Of a stretch of DNA of 64,000 nucleotides, positions 34,090 to 40,984 are shown piece by piece. The stretch comes from Magnetospirillum molischianum DSM 120 (lineage in GTDB: Bacteria; Pseudomonadota; Alphaproteobacteria; Rhodospirillales; Magnetospirillaceae): positions 48,765-112,764 of the forward strand of contig NZ_CAHP01000060.1 of NCBI RefSeq assembly GCF_000294655.1, written 5' to 3'. The first letter of the stretch is position 1. Every line of letters starts with the position of its first letter. A model generated the notes under the pieces. It did no database searches. It had not been told where the DNA came from and was given only the letters and a program-made list of their open reading frames with translations. The position numbers and the translations under genes are program-made.

Positions 34090-34486
34090 CCAGAACGAAT
34101 TCGACACCCTGTTGGCTCGTCGCGTGAACCTGGTGGCGAAGACTCTTCAGGATATCGCCAATACCACCGACAACAATCCGACCCTGATGGATCAGGCGCG
34201 TTTCGACAAGATGCAGGAATTCATCGGCGCCCATCTCCAGAGCGCCATCGACGTGATCACCGCCGCGATGAACCGTCCGCAGCCCGTCGCTCTCGGCGCT
34301 TTCACCCTGGGCGAGCCGAAGGTGCGCAAGACCCGTCAGAAGCGCGCCGAGAAGGTCGAGCCGGCGGCGGGCGCCGAGGGGCAGTCCGGCGCCGTCGTGA
34401 CCGAAACCAGCGCTCCCGTCTCCGCTCCCGTCGCCGACGACGAGCTGGGCGATCTGGAAGCGCTGCTCGCGGACGAAGCCGCGTAA
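34076..34486 (+). CDS. Hypothetical protein with acidic LLAD tail
   Basis: 136 residues: a helical N-terminal domain (1-75), a basic stretch (KVRKTRQKRAEKVEP), an Ala/Pro/Val linker and an acidic end (DDELGDLEALLADEAA). The tail resembles that of the SSB at 33.0 kb (DDDIESLLADLD). The start overlaps the exonuclease end by 14 nt. It may join the replisome through the same partner as the SSB tail; this is inference. Confidence 0.6.
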   Translation: MKLLNQNEFDTLLARRVNLVAKTLQDIANTTDNNPTLMDQARFDKMQEFIGAHLQSAIDVITAAMNRPQPVALGAFTLGEPKVRKTRQKRAEKVEPAAGAEGQSGAVVTETSAPVSAPVADDELGDLEALLADEAA

Positions 34487-34529
34487 TCACCTCCTCCCAA
34501 CACCATAAATCCGCACGAAAGGTAAAGTC

Positions 34530-34715
34530 ATGACTGAATTGAGCTTCACCGTTGGTCAGAAGGTTTCCTTTGATGTTCGCAATCCCCGCAACGGCGCCAT
34601 CACCACTCTCGAAGGCATGGTGAGCGACGCCACCCTCGTTCGCGGTCGCATCGAGGTCAAGAACGCTTGCGGTCAGGTGTTCAAGCCCTTTGCCAAGCAT
34701 GCCCGCGCGATCTGA
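34530..34715 (+). CDS. Small beta-rich protein
   Basis: 61 residues: FTVGQKVSFDVRNPRNGAIT then GMVSDATLVRGRIEVKN suggests a small SH3/KOW-like barrel. Start ATG 34530 after GAAAGG; the 15 nt around the start (GTCATGACTGAATTG) are identical to those of the gene at 50.3 kb. It lies between the replication genes and recA, with a hairpin after it. Confidence 0.6.
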   Translation: MTELSFTVGQKVSFDVRNPRNGAITTLEGMVSDATLVRGRIEVKNACGQVFKPFAKHARAI

Positions 34716-34720
34716 CCACC

Positions 34721-34748
34721 GGGAGGGGCCTTGCGGCCCCTCCCCTTC
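34721..34748 (+). terminator. Hairpin, weak terminator
   Basis: GGGAGGGGCC, TTGC, GGCCCCTCCC, then CTTCT. Strong stem but poor T-run. Confidence 0.6.
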
Positions 34749-34763
34749 TCGAAAGGATAGACC

Positions 34764-35819
34764 ATGAGCAAGTCCCCTGCCGACGTGCTGGCCGAAGCCC
34801 TCCTGAAGACGGTCGGCGGCAACGACGAGGTGCAGGAGGTGCGCGGCTGGATCGACACCGGCTATCCGCCCCTCAATTACGCGATCAGCGGTTCCTACAA
34901 CGGTGGGATGCCGATGGGGCGCATCATCGAAATGTTTGGTCCGCCCAGCTCGGGCAAGACCGCCATCGCGACCAACGTGATGAAGAACGCCCAGAAGGCC
35001 GGCGGCTTCGCCATGTTCTTTGATCACGAGCGCTCGTTCGACAAGCGCCTGGCTGAAAAAATGGGCCTTGATACCAGCCCGGGCAGGTTCCTGTTCAAGA
35101 CGCCTCGGACCTACGAGGAGTCCACCACGATTGCCATCAAGGCGGCGAAGACCATTCGCGATGCCAAAGCTCTCCCCGAGGACGCGCCCATCGTGGTGGT
35201 GTTTGACTCGCTGGCGTCGATGATCCCGCAGTCCAAGGCGGACAAGGACGCCACCGACTTCAACATGAACGACAACACCGCCCTGGCCCGCGCCACCAGC
35301 GCAAACTTCAACGCCCTGGCGCTGCACGCCGAGGAGATGAACATCCTTATCATCTTCCTGAACCAGGCGCGCACCAAGATCGGCGTGATGTTCGGCGATC
35401 CGACCACCACGCCGGGCGGGAACGCTCCCGAGTTCTACGCCTCGGTTCGCATCAAGCTGGGTCGCTCGATGCTGACCGCCGGCACCGGCGAGGACAAGAC
35501 CAAGATCGGGCAGCGGATCGGCGCTGAGTGCGTCAAGAACAAGGTCAATCGTCCCTTCCTGAAGGCGTCCTGGGATTTCCTGTTTCAGCCCGATGGCACC
35601 GGCAAATTCGATGTGGTCGGTTCCCTCGTGGACTACCTGGTGGCGGTCGGCGCCCTGGAGAAGGGCAAGGCTCACATCACCTGGACCGACGGCAAGAGCT
35701 ACTTCCGCAAGGCCCTGGTGGAAAAGCTGGAAGCGGACCCCACCGGCGTCGAGCAGCTCAAGGCCCTGCTGCCCGCCGTAGGTCGCGACCTCGATGAGGC
35801 GCTTCTGGAGGCTGCGTGA
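34764..35819 (+). CDS. RecA/UvsX-type recombinase
   Basis: 351 residues. Walker A GPPSSGKT at 59-66, Walker B IVVVFDSLASM, an L1/L2-type region around NILIIFLNQARTKIGV and TTPGGNAPEFYASVRIKL are standard for RecA. It is closer in pattern to bacterial RecA than to T4 UvsX. It catalyses strand exchange with the UvsY-like and SSB proteins encoded upstream. Start ATG 34764 after GAAAGGATAGACC. A terminator follows immediately. Confidence 0.9.
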   Translation: MSKSPADVLAEALLKTVGGNDEVQEVRGWIDTGYPPLNYAISGSYNGGMPMGRIIEMFGPPSSGKTAIATNVMKNAQKAGGFAMFFDHERSFDKRLAEKMGLDTSPGRFLFKTPRTYEESTTIAIKAAKTIRDAKALPEDAPIVVVFDSLASMIPQSKADKDATDFNMNDNTALARATSANFNALALHAEEMNILIIFLNQARTKIGVMFGDPTTTPGGNAPEFYASVRIKLGRSMLTAGTGEDKTKIGQRIGAECVKNKVNRPFLKASWDFLFQPDGTGKFDVVGSLVDYLVAVGALEKGKAHITWTDGKSYFRKALVEKLEADPTGVEQLKALLPAVGRDLDEALLEAA

Positions 35820-35821
35820 TC

Positions 35822-35851
35822 AAGTGGGGCGCCTTCGGGCGCCCCACTTTC
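35822..35851 (+). terminator. Rho-independent terminator
   Basis: AAGTGGGGCGCC, TTCG, GGCGCCCCACTT, then TC. A 12-bp stem right after the recA stop. Confidence 0.75.
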
Positions 35852-35864
35852 GACGGAGGATCGG

Positions 35865-36230
35865 ATGTTCAAGCTCAAGCACAGAGGGACCGGGCAGTTC
35901 GTGGCGTCCGCGAGCGAGCGCGAGGTTCATTTTGACAACACCGGCAAGGTGTTCAAGACCCGCAATCTGGCCCGTCAGTTTCTCGGGCACTATGGCATCG
36001 AGGACGTGGAGATCGTCTCGGCGTCGGGCGCTCAAATCTATCGGCACGTCGCCACTGGCAAGCTCTATGAGCTGGTCGGGATCGGCATTCATACCGAGAC
36101 GGAGGAGGAGATGGTGGCTTATCGCCCCCTCTATCCCTGCGAACACGAGATGTTCTTCCGTCCGAAGACGATGTTCTTCGGCGAAGCGGCCTCGGGAAGA
36201 CCCCGTTTCGAGAAGGTGGAGGGACCCTGA
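35865..36230 (+). CDS. DUF1653-containing protein
   Basis: 121 residues. The C-terminal 65 residues (YRHVATGKLYELVGIGIHTETEEEMVAYRPLY, then MFFRPKTMFF and RFEKV) match the DUF1653 pattern of small beta barrels, usually a free-standing 65-75 residue protein. The N-terminal 50 residues are an extra, unrecognised part. The function of DUF1653 is unknown. Start ATG 35865 after ACGGAGG. Confidence 0.75.
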   Translation: MFKLKHRGTGQFVASASEREVHFDNTGKVFKTRNLARQFLGHYGIEDVEIVSASGAQIYRHVATGKLYELVGIGIHTETEEEMVAYRPLYPCEHEMFFRPKTMFFGEAASGRPRFEKVEGP

Positions 36231-36637
36231 TGCCTCACGTTTATCTGTCCAACGAAGAAATTGACGCCATCTTGCGGGTTTCGCCTGGGCTTGACTTGAG
36301 CAAGAGCGTTGCCGACGACTTGGTGCGGCGTCTTTTCAAGGCCCTTGCCGAGCCTAGCGAGCGCGAACTGGCCATCGTTTCCATCGCTCGCGAGCAGCAT
36401 CATGTCGATGGCGAGGTCGAGATCGACGATCCCGCCGATGGCATCGCCACAATCAGCGAAGGAGACGGCAACGGTGCCTATGTTCTCGCCTGGGTGTGGG
36501 CCGATTTCTCGGGCACCGAGTTGAATAAGGAAGGGGATGACAGGTGCAGCGAGTGTGGCGCTTCGCTTGAAGACGGCGAAGGATATGACGGCAAGTGCGG
36601 AAATTGCGCCGATCGCGAGGAGAACGAAGACGAGTAG
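36230..36637 (+). CDS. Hypothetical protein with C-terminal zinc ribbon
   Basis: 135 residues. An N-terminal helical part (LSNEEIDAILRVSPGLDLS) is followed by an acidic beta part and CSECGASLEDGEGYDGKCGNC, two CxxC knuckles that would bind zinc, then an acidic tail. It overlaps the DUF1653 gene by 1 nt (TGATG). Probably a nucleic-acid or protein adaptor; no known family. Confidence 0.6.
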   Translation: MPHVYLSNEEIDAILRVSPGLDLSKSVADDLVRRLFKALAEPSERELAIVSIAREQHHVDGEVEIDDPADGIATISEGDGNGAYVLAWVWADFSGTELNKEGDDRCSECGASLEDGEGYDGKCGNCADREENEDE

Positions 36638-36648
36638 CGCTCTTCACC

Positions 36649-36677
36649 TTCGCTAATTCGCTAACCCGCGCTATGTT
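36649..36677 (+). promoter_or_regulatory. AATTAGCG-family repeat copy 3 with possible promoter
   Basis: TTCGCTAATTCGCTAA (36649-36664) and a -10 TATGTT (36672-36677). If TTCGCT (36649-36654) is the -35 the spacer is 17 nt, so the repeat would cover the -35 and spacer. Confidence 0.5.
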
Positions 36678-36704
36678 TGAAGCAAACAAGCCGGGGAACG
36701 GAAG

Positions 36705-37166
36705 ATGAAGGCATTGAGCGTTTGGCAGCCCTGGGCGCTGCTGCTGGTGACGGGACACAAGAGGATCGAAACCCGCCCCTGGCCAGCGCCCAACGGTCTG
36801 ATCGGTCAGGAAGTTGCAATTGCGTCGTGCAAGAACCTTCGCACCGAACAAAGAGTTGCCTACGCCGCCCCAGACTTCCAGGTGCATTACGCAGCCACCG
36901 GGCTCCCGCCCCTCGCAGAGCTACCTCGCGGCGCGGTCATCGGCAAGACGAAACTGTTGGATTGCAAGCTGATGACAGATGAGCTGATCGCTCGCATCCC
37001 TGACCGGGAGCGCGCTTTCGGCATTTACGCCCCGGGCCGCTTTGCCTGGTTCATGGGCGAGCCCATTAGGTTCAACAACCCCGTGCCGGCAAGCGGCCGG
37101 CTCGGACTGTGGGATTGGGATCATGAGCAAGTCCGCGCCTTTGAAGGCAAATCCGTTCAAATATAA
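36705..37166 (+). CDS. ASCH-domain protein
   Basis: 153 residues. It begins MKALSVWQPWALLLVTGHKRIETRPW, the typical ASCH start (a PUA-like beta barrel with the conserved K and ExR near the ligand pocket), and ends FNNPVPASGRLGLWDW as many phage ASCH proteins do. ASCH domains bind RNA or modified nucleotides; some hydrolyse N4-acetylcytidine. The exact role here is unknown. Start ATG 36705. Confidence 0.8.
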   Translation: MKALSVWQPWALLLVTGHKRIETRPWPAPNGLIGQEVAIASCKNLRTEQRVAYAAPDFQVHYAATGLPPLAELPRGAVIGKTKLLDCKLMTDELIARIPDRERAFGIYAPGRFAWFMGEPIRFNNPVPASGRLGLWDWDHEQVRAFEGKSVQI

Positions 37167-37551
37167 GATCCAGCATGTCAAGAAGGGGCGTCGGCTCTAC
37201 GGGGGCATTGTGACCTTCGATGACGGCCGGAAATGCTACATCGCCTATCGGAAGCAGGAGGAAATCTTCCGTCACGGTTGCTCTTCGATTTCGGAGGCGA
37301 TCCGTGACGGCAAGGCGGCCTGGGCTTTCGACATCGACACGATCCTCGAGATGCGCGCCAAGGGCATCAAGGCGATGGGCGTCATCGTTCGCGAGACTGG
37401 TGACATCTGGATGACCAAGATTGAATGGCTGACCGACAGCACCAAGGCGAAGGTGCTGAACTACAGCGCTCGTGGCGGCGCGCTTCAGCGCTATCTGCCA
37501 TTGCGCTTCTTCTGGCGCAAGCGGGGAAAGCTGATCCTCAAGCCGGCCTGA
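37123..37551 (+). CDS. Hypothetical protein
   Basis: 142 residues, basic. Beta-rich start (YKIQHVKKGRRLYGGIVTFDDGRKCYIAYR), then a helix and VIVRETGDIWMTKIEWLTDSTKAKVLNYS. No recognised family. Start ATG 37123 overlaps the ASCH gene by 44 nt with GGGA upstream. Last gene before the hairpin array region. Confidence 0.6.
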   Translation: MSKSAPLKANPFKYKIQHVKKGRRLYGGIVTFDDGRKCYIAYRKQEEIFRHGCSSISEAIRDGKAAWAFDIDTILEMRAKGIKAMGVIVRETGDIWMTKIEWLTDSTKAKVLNYSARGGALQRYLPLRFFWRKRGKLILKPA

Positions 37552-37556
37552 ATAAT

Positions 37557-37611
37557 CAATCAGCGTTGAATGATTTTGCCGCTTCACATGCCCCACGGGG
37601 CGCGCTATAAC
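37557..37611 (+). promoter_or_regulatory. Operator variant and promoter before the hairpin array
   Basis: CAATCAGCGTTGAATG (37557-37572), right two thirds conserved, then TTCACA (37583-37588), 17-nt spacer, TATAAC (37606-37611). It would start a transcript that begins just before hairpin 1 of the array. Confidence 0.5.
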
Positions 37612-37645
37612 GGGGTTGTTCAGTCAGTGATGATTGAACTCTGAA

Positions 37646-37689
37646 GAGAGACCAAACGATGAATGTTGCCCAGAGTGCCGGTGTCTCTC
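37646..37689 (+). repeat. Constant-loop hairpin 1
   Basis: Arms GAGAGAC (37646-37652) and GTCTCTC (37683-37689), 7 bp. The loop is 30 nt (37653-37682) with ATGTTGCCCA exactly central (37663-37672). It lies in the leader of the next gene. Confidence 0.8.
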
Positions 37690-37710
37690 GAACGGAAAGA
37701 AGGAGTTAGA

Positions 37711-38262
37711 ATGTCGATTTCAGCAGCAAAAGCTGTCGCGCCTGTCGTTACGACCGCGCCGAGCGACGTGATCAACGACATTGCAGACGATCTGATCATG
37801 CGCCACAAGTCCTATGAAGACGCAGCGCAGGAATTGATCAAGAAGTTGATCGGGTCCACTCCCGTCAACGGTTACATGCGCTTGCTGATAGAAGACGGCG
37901 CTCTCGCGAGAATTCACAACGCGGCAAAGCGCAAGCGTGAAATGCTGGGGCGTTCGCTGCCGAAATCCGCGATGCCTGCCCCCGCGCCCACCGGATCTCG
38001 TTCGTTCTCCAGTCTGGTCAAGGCTTCCGTCGTGACCACCGGGCGGAAGTTTCTCGACGAGTGGCTGGTTGAAGGTCGTCGGCTTGGCGATCTGACGCTC
38101 GAAGAGGTTCGTGCCCAGGCGGAACTTTCACGCAGCAGGGCCAAGGGGCTTGAGCGTCGGGCCAAGTTCTATTTCGCCATCGCTGATCTCGGCTCTCCCA
38201 CCGCCCTGGTGCGTGAAGTGCTGACGGACGAAATGGCCGGGAAGATTTTGGACGCTCTGTAG
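37711..38262 (+). CDS. Hypothetical protein inside the hairpin array
   Basis: 183 residues, unrecognised. It is helical, with a basic middle (ARIHNAAKRKREMLGRSLPKS), a Ser/Ala/Pro linker and a C-terminal helical part (LEEVRAQAELSRSRAKGLERRAKFYFAIADLG). The start ATG 37711 follows AAGGAG; the longer frame would start at the ATG inside the loop of hairpin 1. It is bracketed by hairpin 1 and hairpins 2-4, and basic enough to bind RNA. Its partnership with the array is inference. Confidence 0.65.
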   Translation: MSISAAKAVAPVVTTAPSDVINDIADDLIMRHKSYEDAAQELIKKLIGSTPVNGYMRLLIEDGALARIHNAAKRKREMLGRSLPKSAMPAPAPTGSRSFSSLVKASVVTTGRKFLDEWLVEGRRLGDLTLEEVRAQAELSRSRAKGLERRAKFYFAIADLGSPTALVREVLTDEMAGKILDAL

Positions 38263-38272
38263 TCACGAGTTA

Positions 38273-38328
38273 GGTCTTTGGAGACCAAGCACAGAATGTT
38301 GCCCAGCACCATCGCGTCTCTAAAGACC
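38273..38328 (+). repeat. Constant-loop hairpin 2
   Basis: Arms GGTCTTTGGAGAC (38273-38285) and GTCTCTAAAGACC (38316-38328): 13 bp including one G-U. Loop 30 nt with ATGTTGCCCA at 38296-38305. Confidence 0.85.
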
Positions 38329-38336
38329 TTCAGATT

Positions 38337-38378
38337 TTGAACCAGTAGCGCATTGTTACCCAAGGATGACGTGTTCGA
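38337..38378 (+). repeat. Constant-loop hairpin 3
   Basis: Arms TTGAAC (38337-38342) and GTTCGA (38373-38378), 6 bp with one G-U; the weakest stem. Loop 30 nt, centre TTGTTACCCA (38353-38362), one base off the others. Confidence 0.7.
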
Positions 38379-38382
38379 CCAA

Positions 38383-38440
38383 TAGTGACGCGCTGCTACG
38401 GATTTCATGTTACCCAGAAACCGAGTGCGGCGCGTCACTA
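38383..38440 (+). repeat. Constant-loop hairpin 4
   Basis: Arms TAGTGACGCGCTGC (38383-38396) and GCGGCGCGTCACTA (38427-38440): 14 bp with one G-U. Loop 30 nt with ATGTTACCCA at 38407-38416. It ends just before the ribosome site of the next gene. Confidence 0.85.
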
Positions 38441-38458
38441 CAGAACGGAGATAGATCA

Positions 38459-39175
38459 ATGAACCTGAGTGATCTCGTTATTCAGATCCAACTCACCTAC
38501 CGCCAGCGCAAGCAGCTCCAGATGGCGCAGAACCGTATCGTTCTTCAGCTCAAGGCGCTCGCTCGCGCCGCCGTGGATGGTGACAAGGATCGTGCCGGCG
38601 TGATCGTCGATCGACTGATCGCCAACAAGGTCCAGAAGGCCGAGGACGTGGAAATCGCCGTGGGTCTGTCACAGAATTACGGTGCCCTGTTTGCTGCGCA
38701 CGACGGCATCGCGAGCGACTGCGCCAAGCTTGGCAAGGAGCTGGAGAAGCTGGCGAAGAAACTCCCGGTTGCCGAATGGGTCGCCACTCAGCGCGGCGTT
38801 GGCATGACCAATCTCGCCAATATCATCGGCGAGGCGGGCGACCTGGCCAACTACAACAATCCCGCCAAGCTGTGGAAGCGCATGGGGCTTGCGGTGATCG
38901 GGACCGAGCGACAGCGTAAGGTGGCCGACGCCGAAGCGGCGCTCGTTCATGGCTACAACCCCGTCCGGCGCTCGGTCATGTGGAATGTCGGCACCTGCAT
39001 CATCAAGGCCGGTGGCGCCCTTAAGACGCTTTACGACGAGCGCAAGGTCTACGAGGCCGGCAAGAGCCCGGATATCACCAAGATGCTGGCCCATCGCCGC
39101 GCCCAGCGTTACGTCGAGAAGCGCGTTTTGCGCGATCTGTGGCGGGCGTGGCGGGGAGAGTTTGCGACGGCATAA
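38459..39175 (+). CDS. IS110-type transposase C-terminal domain protein, stand-alone
   Basis: 238 residues. Residues 1-105 are a long helical region (QLTYRQRKQLQMAQNRIVLQLKAL). Residues about 110-235 follow the IS110/IS116 Tnp C-terminal domain: VATQRGVGMTNLANIIGEAGDLANYNNPAKLWKRMGL, then NPVRRSVMWNVGTCIIKAGGALKTLYDERK and HRRAQRYVEKRVLRDLW. The N-terminal DEDD RuvC-like catalytic domain of real IS110 recombinases is absent, and no insertion-sequence ends were seen. It lies in the middle of the seven-hairpin array. It may bind the hairpins as DNA or RNA. Start ATG 38459 with GGAGATAGATC. Confidence 0.65.
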   Translation: MNLSDLVIQIQLTYRQRKQLQMAQNRIVLQLKALARAAVDGDKDRAGVIVDRLIANKVQKAEDVEIAVGLSQNYGALFAAHDGIASDCAKLGKELEKLAKKLPVAEWVATQRGVGMTNLANIIGEAGDLANYNNPAKLWKRMGLAVIGTERQRKVADAEAALVHGYNPVRRSVMWNVGTCIIKAGGALKTLYDERKVYEAGKSPDITKMLAHRRAQRYVEKRVLRDLWRAWRGEFATA

Positions 39176-39185
39176 GCCGATCGCG

Positions 39186-39233
39186 GGGCGAGACCAGAGA
39201 ACCCATGTTGCCCACCCCAACGGTGTCTCGCCC
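39186..39233 (+). repeat. Constant-loop hairpin 5
   Basis: Arms GGGCGAGAC (39186-39194) and GTCTCGCCC (39225-39233), 9 bp perfect. Loop 30 nt with ATGTTGCCCA at 39205-39214. Confidence 0.85.
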
Positions 39234-39313
39234 ACAAGTTTCCGACGAAAGTCGGAGGAAGATTGACCAACCAACCCCCGTTCCCCATGCCGAGGCTGTC
39301 AATCTTCCATAAT

Positions 39314-39359
39314 TTAGCGACCAGACTCGCCATGTTACCCAAAATCAGCGTGTCGCTAA
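39314..39359 (+). repeat. Constant-loop hairpin 6
   Basis: Arms TTAGCGAC (39314-39321) and GTCGCTAA (39352-39359), 8 bp perfect. Loop 30 nt with ATGTTACCCA at 39332-39341. The 80 nt between hairpins 5 and 6 hold nothing I recognise. Confidence 0.85.
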
Positions 39360-39364
39360 TCGTT

Positions 39365-39426
39365 GTGAAGAGAGTTGCGCCAAAAGGCAAATGTTGCCCA
39401 GGGGCCACCTGCGCAACTCTCTTTAC
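39365..39426 (+). repeat. Constant-loop hairpin 7
   Basis: Arms GTGAAGAGAGTTGCGC (39365-39380) and GCGCAACTCTCTTTAC (39411-39426): 16 bp with one G-U, the longest stem. Loop 30 nt with ATGTTGCCCA at 39391-39400. It starts 6 nt after hairpin 6. Confidence 0.9.
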
Positions 39427-39462
39427 TTGCCGCTTTATTCTATGTTTATTCTGCATTAAGTT

Positions 39463-39478
39463 AAGTCATTCTTGATTT
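39463..39478. promoter_or_regulatory. Operator-like variant before the sbcD-like gene
   Basis: AAGTCATTCTTGATTT, matching the outer bases of the operator palindrome but not its centre, 11 nt before the next start. Confidence 0.35.
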
Positions 39479-39489
39479 GAGGGACGAAG

Positions 39490-40533
39490 ATGAAAAGACC
39501 CTACGCCCTACTTGCGGATTTGCACTTCCACAACTGGTCTACCTTCTCGACGACCAACGCTGATGGGGTCAACTCCCGCCTTGCCATCCAGTGCGCTGAG
39601 ATGCGCCGGGCCGGGCAGGAGCTTCTGGCCGCCGGTGGAAATCTGATGGTGCTGGCCGGCGACATCTTCCACGTCCGGGGCTCAATCAGCCCGACCGTGC
39701 TGAACCCCGTCCTCGAGGTGGTGCGCGATCTGCGCGGCGCTGGTGTGGGGATCGTTGCCCTCCCTGGCAATCACGATCTGGAGGGCAAGGAGTCCGACCG
39801 CGTGGGGAATGCCGTGCGCGCCCTGGCTGACGCCGGCGTGCGTGTTTGTGACGAGCCCGAAGTGATCGACCGTCTGGCCCTGGTTCCCTGGCATTCCAGC
39901 ACCGCCGATCTGTTGAATGCCCTCGACGATCTGAATGGTCGCGTGGGCGCCGGCGATTTCGATGTGATCCTACACGCTCCCATCGACGGCGTGATCCCCG
40001 GTCTGCCCTCTCACGGGTTGACTGCCGAGCAACTCGCTGGCTTTGGCTTCCGTCGCGTGTTCGCTGGCCACTATCACGACCACAAGGACTTCGGGAACGG
40101 CGTCTTCTCGATCGGTGCCACCACTCAGCAGACCTGGGGCGATGTCGGCACCCGAGCCGGCTTTCTGATCGTCAGCGACGACGTGAGATATCGCGCTTCG
40201 CACGCCCCGTCCTTCATCGACATCACGCCCGACACCCCGCCGGCCGACATCCCCTTCCTCGCCGACGGCAACTACGTCCGCTTGAAGCTGGAGGATGTGA
40301 CCGAGACCGAAATCAAAATTGCTCGCGAGGAGCTGATGGGTATGGGCGCCAAGGGTGGCGTGATCCACGCCACCCGCAAGACCGAAGTTTCCCGCACCGG
40401 CGTCGCCGCCAAATCGGGCGTCACCCTGGAAGCTTCCGTGACCGCCTATGTGGTCGCCAAGAGCTTCGATCGTCCGACCGAGCTTGCCGCCTATTGCGAC
40501 TCCATTCTCACCGAAGCCAGGAGTGCCGCCTGA
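39490..40533 (+). CDS. SbcD/Mre11-type nuclease subunit (gp47-like)
   Basis: 347 residues. Calcineurin-like phosphoesterase motifs are in order: LLADLHFHNW (Asp-x-His), VLAGDIFHVRG (Gly-Asp), ALPGNHDLEG (GNHD), LVPWHSS and VFAGHYHDHK (GHxH). With the SbcC-like ATPase at 41 kb it forms the Mre11/Rad50 (T4 gp47/gp46) complex that processes DNA ends for recombination-dependent replication. Two small zinc-ribbon genes separate the pair. Start ATG 39490. Confidence 0.9.
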   Translation: MKRPYALLADLHFHNWSTFSTTNADGVNSRLAIQCAEMRRAGQELLAAGGNLMVLAGDIFHVRGSISPTVLNPVLEVVRDLRGAGVGIVALPGNHDLEGKESDRVGNAVRALADAGVRVCDEPEVIDRLALVPWHSSTADLLNALDDLNGRVGAGDFDVILHAPIDGVIPGLPSHGLTAEQLAGFGFRRVFAGHYHDHKDFGNGVFSIGATTQQTWGDVGTRAGFLIVSDDVRYRASHAPSFIDITPDTPPADIPFLADGNYVRLKLEDVTETEIKIAREELMGMGAKGGVIHATRKTEVSRTGVAAKSGVTLEASVTAYVVAKSFDRPTELAAYCDSILTEARSAA

Positions 40534-40772
40534 TGAAGACCCGTATCGTCAATGAACCCGCCAGCCGCTCGACGACCGTCGGTCAGATCGAAGACGATCT
40601 GGAGCCGATTGCGGTCTGCCCCGGCTGTTGGGTCTGTCGCCAACTCGACGAGCCGGCGATCGAAAGCAATCGTCTGATCCACTGCGCCCCGGCCGACATC
40701 GACCCGACCACTGTTCGTCTGAACGTGGATGTGATGGGGTCCGGTATCGTCATTTACGCTCGGAGGTTCTAA
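40533..40772 (+). CDS. Small Cys-motif protein
   Basis: 79 residues. VCPGCWVC gives CxxCxxC, with another Cys further on; probably a small metal-binding site. Start ATG 40533 overlaps the previous stop (TGATG), with CCAGGAG upstream. Its position inside the SbcD-SbcC operon suggests an accessory role, but no family was recognised. Confidence 0.6.
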   Translation: MKTRIVNEPASRSTTVGQIEDDLEPIAVCPGCWVCRQLDEPAIESNRLIHCAPADIDPTTVRLNVDVMGSGIVIYARRF

Positions 40773-40984
40773 TGGGCAAGCCTCGCTTTTGCCCATACTG
40801 CATGTCGGGGGACATCAAGGATGGAACCGGCGCCTTTCTTGAAATGGGCGAATACCTGAATGGTCGCTTCGAGTCTGAGGGCGACGCCGATGGTTTCGTG
40901 TGCGACACCTGCGGCGGTGAGTTTTGGGTCAACGGCCCGAACATGCCGACTCGCATGAAAGAAGAGGCGAGCGATGCACGTTGA
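40772..40984 (+). CDS. Zinc-ribbon protein
   Basis: 70 residues. CPYC and CDTC lie 37 residues apart, giving a classic two-knuckle zinc ribbon (FCPYCMSGDIKD, then FVCDTCGGEFW). Start ATG 40772 overlaps the previous stop by one base, and its end overlaps the SbcC-like gene. Probable nucleic-acid-binding adaptor; function unknown. Confidence 0.65.
   Translation: MGKPRFCPYCMSGDIKDGTGAFLEMGEYLNGRFESEGDADGFVCDTCGGEFWVNGPNMPTRMKEEASDAR

Noticed and set aside
38459..39175. Complete IS110 insertion sequence
   Set aside because: No DEDD domain, no duplicated target or element boundaries, and gene spacing fits a normal phage operon.
37646..39426. Series of rho-independent terminators or attC sites
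   Set aside because: Loops of 30 nt without U-runs do not terminate transcription, and the conserved core is in the loop, not in paired arms as in attC.
39263..39475. 70-residue coding frame
   Set aside because: It runs through hairpins 6 and 7, lacks a ribosome site and has no coding-like composition.
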